This document shows, in pieces, positions 57,599-64,000 of a DNA stretch of 64,000 bases. The notes below the pieces were generated by a model. That model saw nothing but the letters and a program-made list of their open reading frames with translations. It was not told the DNA's origin and made no database searches. Each line of letters opens with the position of its first letter. The stretch's first letter is position 1. A program made the translations under genes and the position numbers. The stretch comes from Galerina marginata (taxonomy: Eukaryota > Basidiomycota > Agaricomycetes > Agaricales > Galerinaceae), in assembly GCA_023014335.1 (NCBI GenBank), contig JAECYW010000011.1, positions 620,001-684,000 on the forward strand, in the 5' to 3' direction.

Positions 57599-60500
57599 TT
57601 AGTCTCTCGTTTGGATTTTGGATTGATTTTATGTACGATGAAGAGAATCGCCGTTGCCCTTGGGATTGGGAGTGAGGCTCAGAATCTTTTAAACAGCCAA
57701 AACTTGTGGATTTGTAACAGTAGGATATCAATGCTGGTGCTAGTTAGGCGCCTACTAGCCAATAATTATATAACTATGGGTCAATTCCAGATTCCTTTCT
57801 TAGCAAGGACTGCCTACCCAACAAAATCGTGTGCGAAATCCAGCCTGACTTCAATTAATTTTCAAAAGAAGAATTGAATGATCGATGGACGCGCGGGGGA
57901 GGGGGATTGATTTTATTGCCTCAGTCAACACGAGCTGAAAGTTCTACACTACATAAGCAGACCCGACGCGAGAAAATGGTCGAATAGTAGGTGTGTAGGA
58001 AACCTTACTTGAAGATGCAGTAGGTTCGTTCACGACCCACAGCCGAAGGTCCGATGTCATATGAGAAACAGCCGGCCCATCGTTTCTTGAACATTGCATA
58101 ATATGCAAGAACCGAAATCGTCAACGAGGCGGCGATGTGTGCGGACAGAGAATGACCTGTTGTAGTAAGTAGGCAAACAAATGAGACTCTCGTTGGCCGA
58201 TATCGGCCAAGGGACTTTAAGCACGCTTGGCCCAACCTGTGCCTTAGCGGATCCAATTCTCTTCCTAGGAGTCCCATCGTGCTTTCGCATTCTCTGTCCA
58301 TAAGATTAAATGAATTCTACAATGGAAAGTCGAAATGATGTCCTCACTGGCCTCGGTCTAAATTTTCGCACTTGTCAATGATTGGCCGCAGGTCAGAAGG
58401 ATAAGGGTAGGGTTTAATGCCAGCGCAGATGGGTACAGATCTAGAGAAATTCGAGTGTATAACAATGTCAGCAGTTATTCATAGCTTGAAAATGAAGGAT
58501 ACGCACCTTTCTGCCATAGGAATTCCGGAGGTCATGCGGCCTACACTAAACCGTCCAATTGACGGATGAACTGGATGCAGGCAATAAGATACAGTGCGGA
58601 TATACTGGAGGACAAAGGGGGGGTAAATTTTGGGAACGTAAGGACAGATACAAAAGAGCTTGCGTACTGAGGCCCGAGGAAGGATCGTTCCGACGTGCAT
58701 GGTCATTTCGAAGCCCTTGTTTTTGTCCAAAACTAAACAACCAACCGACCTCATATAAAGGCGGGCCTTCCATCGTTTCCTGAGCTCCTGCGGAACCAAA
58801 TATGAGTGGAAAATTTTAATCTGCAGACGAGGATCAATGTTGATGCAAGAGGAGAGCCTGGACATAGTGACTGTAAGGGAGCGGCTGGGCTTCTCGATGA
58901 CCGCTAGCGACCAAAATATTTGAAGAAAGCTTGACTCACTAAAAATGGCGTTATAATCAACCACCGGCATGGCAATGGGTTCAAAGAACGTACGTTCAAC
59001 TACAGATTTCAACTCTTTTCTGAGTGTACCTATCGCTTGCATCTATCGTTCTCTAGTACTTCCAATCCTCGAAGATGGCCCGGGCGGATTCTTCAACTAA
59101 CTACGACTTGACTATGGGTAACGTTCAGCGGTATTGTCGCCTTAAAATGGCAAATGCGCACAGGAGGTTGTTTAACCTACTTAAACGTAGCGTTCTATCG
59201 ATAGCCAAGAGACAGTTGCTCATTCCGGAGAGGTTAAGCGCATATGTCTATGCAAGTTCATAAACTGGAGGAGAAGGGTGGACAACTTGAATTTAGGACT
59301 TGTAGCAACGTGAATTTACAAAAGAGCATACGTACTGAGAGAGAATCTTTCCGACATGCATAGCTCCGCGCAAGCAAGCAGTTCCGTTGGATGAACCGTG
59401 ATATGGCGCCCAAGAGGTCTGTGGAAACAGTTGGAAGAGGCAAAGGCCAAAGATCGGTGAAGGACCGACTTTTGCTAGGTATTCTCACGCCATTCTCTCG
59501 CTTCGTCACCACGTTGGTTGACGGTCACCCTTATTTCCTCGATGTTTTGTCTGCATATTCTCAGAGCAGTCGGCTGAGAGGATGTCTCTGCTATGAACTC
59601 GCGAGTTTAAACGCGTCGCCTAAACGTGCTCTCTCAAGTACTCTGACTCCGGAATCCCTCCACTACGACGGGGTCGTGGTTCAACTTGAACTAGACAACG
59701 TTGAACGTTGATCCTCTGGGCGGTGTGGTTTCAAGCTTGGCCCGGATCTTACTATTTGCCCCACCCAGCCGCCTGAACGCGTAAAACTTCGAGCATGCAC
59801 TCGTGAGCCCTCATTCATATCCATCTTTCACGCACCAGAACATCTTAATCATTTCATTTTCTTAGGATTCAGGATCACCTCACAGACTGGATGTAGCCCA
59901 CTCCATGTAAACCTTGCATAAGCGCAATACTGTCTGATTGGCACAAACGAAGTGATGGCTGCGTAGGCAAGGTATGAGTACAGGATATCCTAGTGTGCGT
60001 AGTTTTTATTTTTTCTTTCTTCACTCGGTTGACTGACAGACTTCGTAGCTCGCAACATAGAATAGGAAGCTAAATCTTTCTTCTCAGTTTTCCTATTCTC
60101 TCGACATTCGCTGCCATTTTGCTGGCTATCAAGGATATCTCGTTCCTACGTTGGAAGGTGCACGATGTTCCTTAGCTACATTTCACGATTCGAGTCGCTA
60201 TTTTCTACGAGAAGAAATACCTGTGGATAATCTGGTGCTTTCGATGCTCAATACGGACTCATGCCTGTATGCCTCTTCAATCCGATCCAGAACTACTCTA
60301 TACTTACCTTAACCTTTTGCTTAGATGTTCAGGATTATCCATACCGACACCCTTAGACTATCTATCCTGAGCGCCGTCAGTTCTATCATATTGTGAGTAT
60401 GTCCGATACTTTGTCCTTAAAGCACAGTCAAATAATTTTGCTACAGATATCCATTGCTATATAGAGCCCAATAATTGATCCCTTACTCTTTTTCTCGATG

Positions 60501-62397
60501 GTCCCTTTCGCGCCTGTACATCTAAGAACTACATCTGGAGGCACAAGGAAACTAAACCTCCCACTGTCATACAGAACGCAATTTACGACCGCCCAGAGAA
60601 GAGTTCTGAACCAAAGAAACTATGAGAAAACATTAAGAACGGCTGTCACTAGAAGACGGTTCCATCATCGGCGTGTAGGTCGATCCCCATGCTAGTATGG
60701 TGATATCCTCCGCACTCCTTTACTTTACAAGCAACCCTGAGGGCTGATCTGTCATCGTTTTCTTACAGACTGCATGCCTGACACGAGGAACATCAGCAAT
60801 CAGTTGCGCTATCAATGCTAGCTCTTTCGACCTACAAAGCCAGCTGAATGTTGGTTGAAGGAAGTCCCGAATTGGCATCAACCACACCATGGTGCCGACG
60901 TCGAGCTTTTTGGACTTTGTTGGCGTAGCAGATCCGACAGAAGATTATGTACAATGTCCCGAGGTATGTGGTCTCATCAATCCACGCCGTAACAATAAAT
61001 GCATCTGACTCCACGGAGCTTATCATAGCCTTCTCGGAGCCAAGTCCATTCGTCGGCGTCCACCTGCTTCGAAGAAGGAGGATAATCCTCTTCTCTTTAC
61101 CTTCCACCAGGTCTGCTCGCTGTCGCCGTTAGTGCCACGTGTCATATTAACGACTCCGCCGGCCCAGTGCTCTCGCTAATCCTCACAGTACACCAGTCGT
61201 CGACCGACGGCGAGGTTAAAATACGAACGATCGAGACGATGCAATTACTCAATACACTCAATCAATACACAAGAAAGAGAAATGTGCCATAGGAAGGAGG
61301 AACAACCATAAGGGGTAGCGAGTCGGATGGCAGTCTCTCGCCAAGCCTCTGTTTATGTCTCTTGGTGAATACTACGCCCTTCCTATCTCAAATTCCGGAC
61401 TAATGGTTTTCACCCTCTCTCATAGGTTGCATCCTTGGACATCAACGTCCATGCCCCCTTAATGCTACTTAATGCACCTGACGGACCAAATTAACGGATG
61501 TTTCAAAATTTCGCTATGGTGTTTGTCTTCTCGTGCTGATTTGGTTTTACGAGCCTCTGTTCCAGGTCTGAGCGCCGCCGACCGAGAGTGCAATGGACGA
61601 CATCGTCCCACCTGCCGGCTGGAGGGTAGTGCTTCCATTTGGTTTCTGGTAAGCGCGTCATTCTCTCATTTGAAACAGTGGTCTTATCTGTTCCGTCTAT
61701 TCAGAACTTGGTTTGTGTCTTCAGCCTTGGCTCTCGGTACTGGCTTACGGAACTCGATGGAAATCTGTGCTTTCTACCTCCTCAGGATGGTCGTTGTAGC
61801 TGACTTATCAGTGGTAATTGATTTCCAGATATCACATCATCCGGTGCTGACCAATTCTTCTCGACAGGCATATTTTGACCTTATACTCGCTTCCGTGTCG
61901 TCTTTAGCCCGTATCGCTCTTTCTATCGCCGTTCCAGCAAGCCCAACCAACGACACCCAATGCAAAGAAACCGGAGGACGACAAACCTAGGCCCCTGAGG
62001 GTCCTGTCACGGCTGAGTGCAGACGACGATGGCCACTACCAGGTGCTTGGATAATAGGACATACTGGTAAGCTCGTTTTTTCCTCTATTCTGGCTAGCTT
62101 TTATCTGATCCTACTGTCCTTTTAGTCCCTGCGGGCATCTCTTCTTTGATTGTGTGGTCAGTCGATCTGCAACATAATCGCTCGAACGTCTTCCAGCGGT
62201 CATCCTCGTGGCAAAAACCTCGTTACTTCGATCGATCTTCCAACCTCTACAGCATACTCTTTTCCATATAATCTTGGCTTCACCTGCCAACCCACGTCGA
62301 GGGCGTCAGATGCGTGAGTGTGTTTCGTCCTCCGCTTCACAGAGCTCTCAGCTTATCGCACGTTCCTGTGAACTCGTAGATGTCAAACGCAACCATG
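57599..62397. other. 4.8 kb without recognisable genes
   Basis: A minus-strand frame at 58479-59042 (ATG at 59042, MQAIGTLRKELKSVVERTFF) looks protein-like, but I could not splice it cleanly or identify it. A diverged copy of part of it lies at about 59264-59361. The frames at 60832-61107 and 61472-61990 are unsupported. The segment 60976-61060 resembles the upstream region of the phosphotransferase gene. Confidence 0.35.
58603..58702. repeat. direct repeat, copy A (copy B at 59264-59361)
   Basis: Both copies run from actggagga through acaaaagagc, cgtactgag and ccgac(g/a)tgcat, in the same orientation about 660 bases apart, with moderate divergence. In copy A the text is part of the unassigned minus-strand frame; in copy B that frame is lost. 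Confidence 0.6.
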
Positions 62398-63476
62398 TCA
62401 TTGAGGGTCAGCCTTAGTACCGTCTAAAGGAGACACCTGACAAAGTGGGCGGAAAGTTTCTTCAAACCAGCTCATTCTCTCGATAAATACCTCCACCTCG
62501 CGTTTTGCGCGACTTACCTCCAGACTATCGATCCCATCGAGGTAGCGGATGACATAACCTATTTCCATCGAATCGAGAACGATGTTCTTATGGTCGTCCG
62601 TTATTCCGGCAACCAACGAATTCCAAAAGGCGACAGCTACCGATTTGGCTGCCTCGGAAACTTGGTCATAACCTCCAATGTTGAGAACAGCTATCATTCG
62701 AATTTCGCTAGAATTCATTCCGAAAGGAAGAAATTTAGCCTCTTCCCAATCTATAAGGCCTGTGATTTTAGGAGGAGAAAATGATTCATCGATGATGACC
62801 TGATATAGAATGAGAAAGGTGTCAATGGTTGTGCGAGTGGCAGTGAGGGAGGAAAAATATGACTCACGTTAAAAGGATTTGGATCGGTATGGCACAGCAT
62901 GAGATCTAGGAGTTTGAGGTGCTTGGCACGGTCTCTTAGGGCCGTCAACCTCTTGAGATATGCATTGACAAGGTCCTCGGGCATGTATTTGAATGGCTCA
63001 TTTTCTGCAGAAACGGCGTTGATAATGGAATTCATACAGGGGATAACGTAGTCATCAACAACGGTCCCGCTTCCAAGGTGGAGACGGCACCGAGCAAGGA
63101 TATTAGCGAACTGGACAGAAATCGATATATCGTCCTCAACGGTGAGATATGTCATGGGATCCCAACGATCGCCTGGTATCTTTGGCTGACCGTAAGCATA
63201 CGATGTTTTGGTGGCTTTGAGGGAAACAAGGTTTGGGACGATGTCGCCTAGAAGGGTGCGAGCGAGATGGACAATCGCGATGTCAATCGGTCTATCTCTA
63301 AGCTGGATAATGGCTTCGGTGTCGTCGCCATATTTTGCAACAAATGTATAGCTGTTGCCCATGCCTTGGTGTTCATGGGGCTCAAACTTTACTAGTGGGA
63401 TGTGATGGTAGGCAACGGCTGCAAGACGCCCAGCTTCTAGGGATTCCGAGTCGGTGAGGGGTTCGGTATTGGGCAT
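62398..63476 (-). CDS. APH-fold phosphotransferase (aminoglycoside phosphotransferase family)
   Basis: Two exons, 63476-62868 and 62799-62398, are joined by a 68 nt GT-AG intron and give 336 aa with no breaks. The start ATG at 63476 opens MPNTEPLTDSESLEAGR. The catalytic loop is LMLCHTDPNPFN (His-x-Asp-x4-Asn, about residues 193-203), and the metal-binding segment equivalent to DFG is GLIDWEEAKFLPFG, just after the intron. An N-lobe strand pair around TFVAKYGDDTEAIIQLRD replaces the usual Lys-bearing motif, so the ATP-binding Lys is not obvious. Family members phosphorylate small molecules or act as protein kinase relatives. In fungi most have unknown substrates, and drug resistance should not be assumed. 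Confidence 0.82.
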
Positions 63477-64000
63477 GGTTGGTGGTTAACTTTTGATTCA
63501 CTGATCCACGCTTTAACAATAAATGCATTTGACTTCACGCGTCGGAGCCTATCATAATAGCCATTTCAGGCCCAAGTCCTTTCGTCAGTGCCAACTGTAT
63601 GAAGCATTGAAGTCAATTCCTCCACTTTGGTCCTTAGATTTCGGTGAAATCTAGAACCCATTACAATCTGGAAACAAGGCTTGTGCAAACAGGAGAAAGG
63701 TACATACCCAATGGCGCACAATTCCTCCGGGCTCCACTCAACCCGGCCTTCTCGTCGCGTTAAGCTGAATGGGTGGAACTTTGCTTGGTAACGGGACGAG
63801 GTGCGATCATCTGCAATGGTCAAATGGGTCTTCGACAAGGAATGTAAGTTGAACAAGCGTAGAGCTTGAGTGTTCATTCGGTAGCAGAAGATTAGTGTAC
63901 ACAAATGGACTCGTAGGGGAATATATACTTAAGAAGTACATATGGAGCCAGAAAAGAAACGTTTAAACATCGAGAGCAGAGCTGCAAAGCAAGAAATAAC
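63477..64000. other. upstream region of the phosphotransferase gene
   Basis: The segment 63500-63592 is similar to 60976-61060. The minus-strand frame 63566-63904 has no recognisable domain and may be a by-product. Confidence 0.4.

Noticed and set aside
61472..61990. 172-codon plus-strand frame
   Set aside because: No recognisable domain, mixed composition and no supporting splice pattern.
1..64000. CRISPR arrays, bacterial operons, riboswitches
   Set aside because: Gene structure with spliceosomal introns shows a fungal nuclear genome; the tandem repeats seen are minisatellites or exon arrays.

Overview
The window looks like nuclear DNA of a filamentous basidiomycete, most probably an agaricomycete mushroom. 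The evidence is genes cut by many 45-55 nt GT-AG introns, a DUF6699 protein, a fungal TET/JBP-type dioxygenase, a tnp2-like (CACTA) transposase, a NACHT-type NLR, a small cysteine-rich secreted protein and a HEAT-repeat gene of about 30 small exons. Gene density is low. Much of the window is transposon sequence, decaying gene copies or sequence in which no gene can be recognised, as expected of an accessory, repeat-rich region.

Layout: (1) 1-7.9 kb: a seven-TM-like membrane protein (1051-2067, +), a multi-copy acidic-tail protein gene broken by one stop codon (3004-5155, -), a tiny Arg-rich gene, and a DUF6699 gene (7289-7870, +). (2) 8.4-13.1 kb: a coiled-coil gene with a frameshift, a decayed intron-bearing copy of part of CCR4-NOT scaffold NOT1 (9724-11555), and GC-rich degenerate repeats. 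(3) 13.1-17.1 kb: a TET/JBP-like 2-oxoglutarate/Fe(II) dioxygenase gene whose second intron holds a 2 kb transposon-like insert. (4) 17.4-25.4 kb: a second copy of the membrane protein family (17432-18511, -) and a tnp2 transposase gene with a late frameshift (22130-25381, -). (5) 25.6-29.4 kb: an acidic orphan protein, a DAP1/MAPR-type heme-binding protein, and a dead copy of a secreted-protein gene. (6) 29.4-38.7 kb: mostly no recognisable genes, then a small Gly/Asn-rich coiled-coil gene and a dead flavin monooxygenase gene with a MITE inside one exon. (7) 38.7-48.9 kb: an intact NLR with a MITE just upstream, a third MITE, and the intact secreted-protein gene. (8) 48.9-56.1 kb: the HEAT gene, one repeat per exon, whose last exon is split by a 2.25 kb gag-only LTR retrotransposon with identical LTRs. 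(9) 56.6-64 kb: an unrecognised four-exon gene, a long stretch without clear genes, and an APH-fold phosphotransferase gene.

Two themes join the parts. First, mobile DNA: three MITEs share CACTA-like ends and exact 3-bp target duplications, which fits the superfamily of the tnp2 transposase in the same window. A very recent LTR element and a larger TIR element also lie inside host genes. Second, accessory gene families: membrane receptors, NLR, HEAT arrays and secreted proteins are present with paralogs or relics. Exon joins were worked out by hand from splice signals and reading-frame continuity; no similarity search was run.
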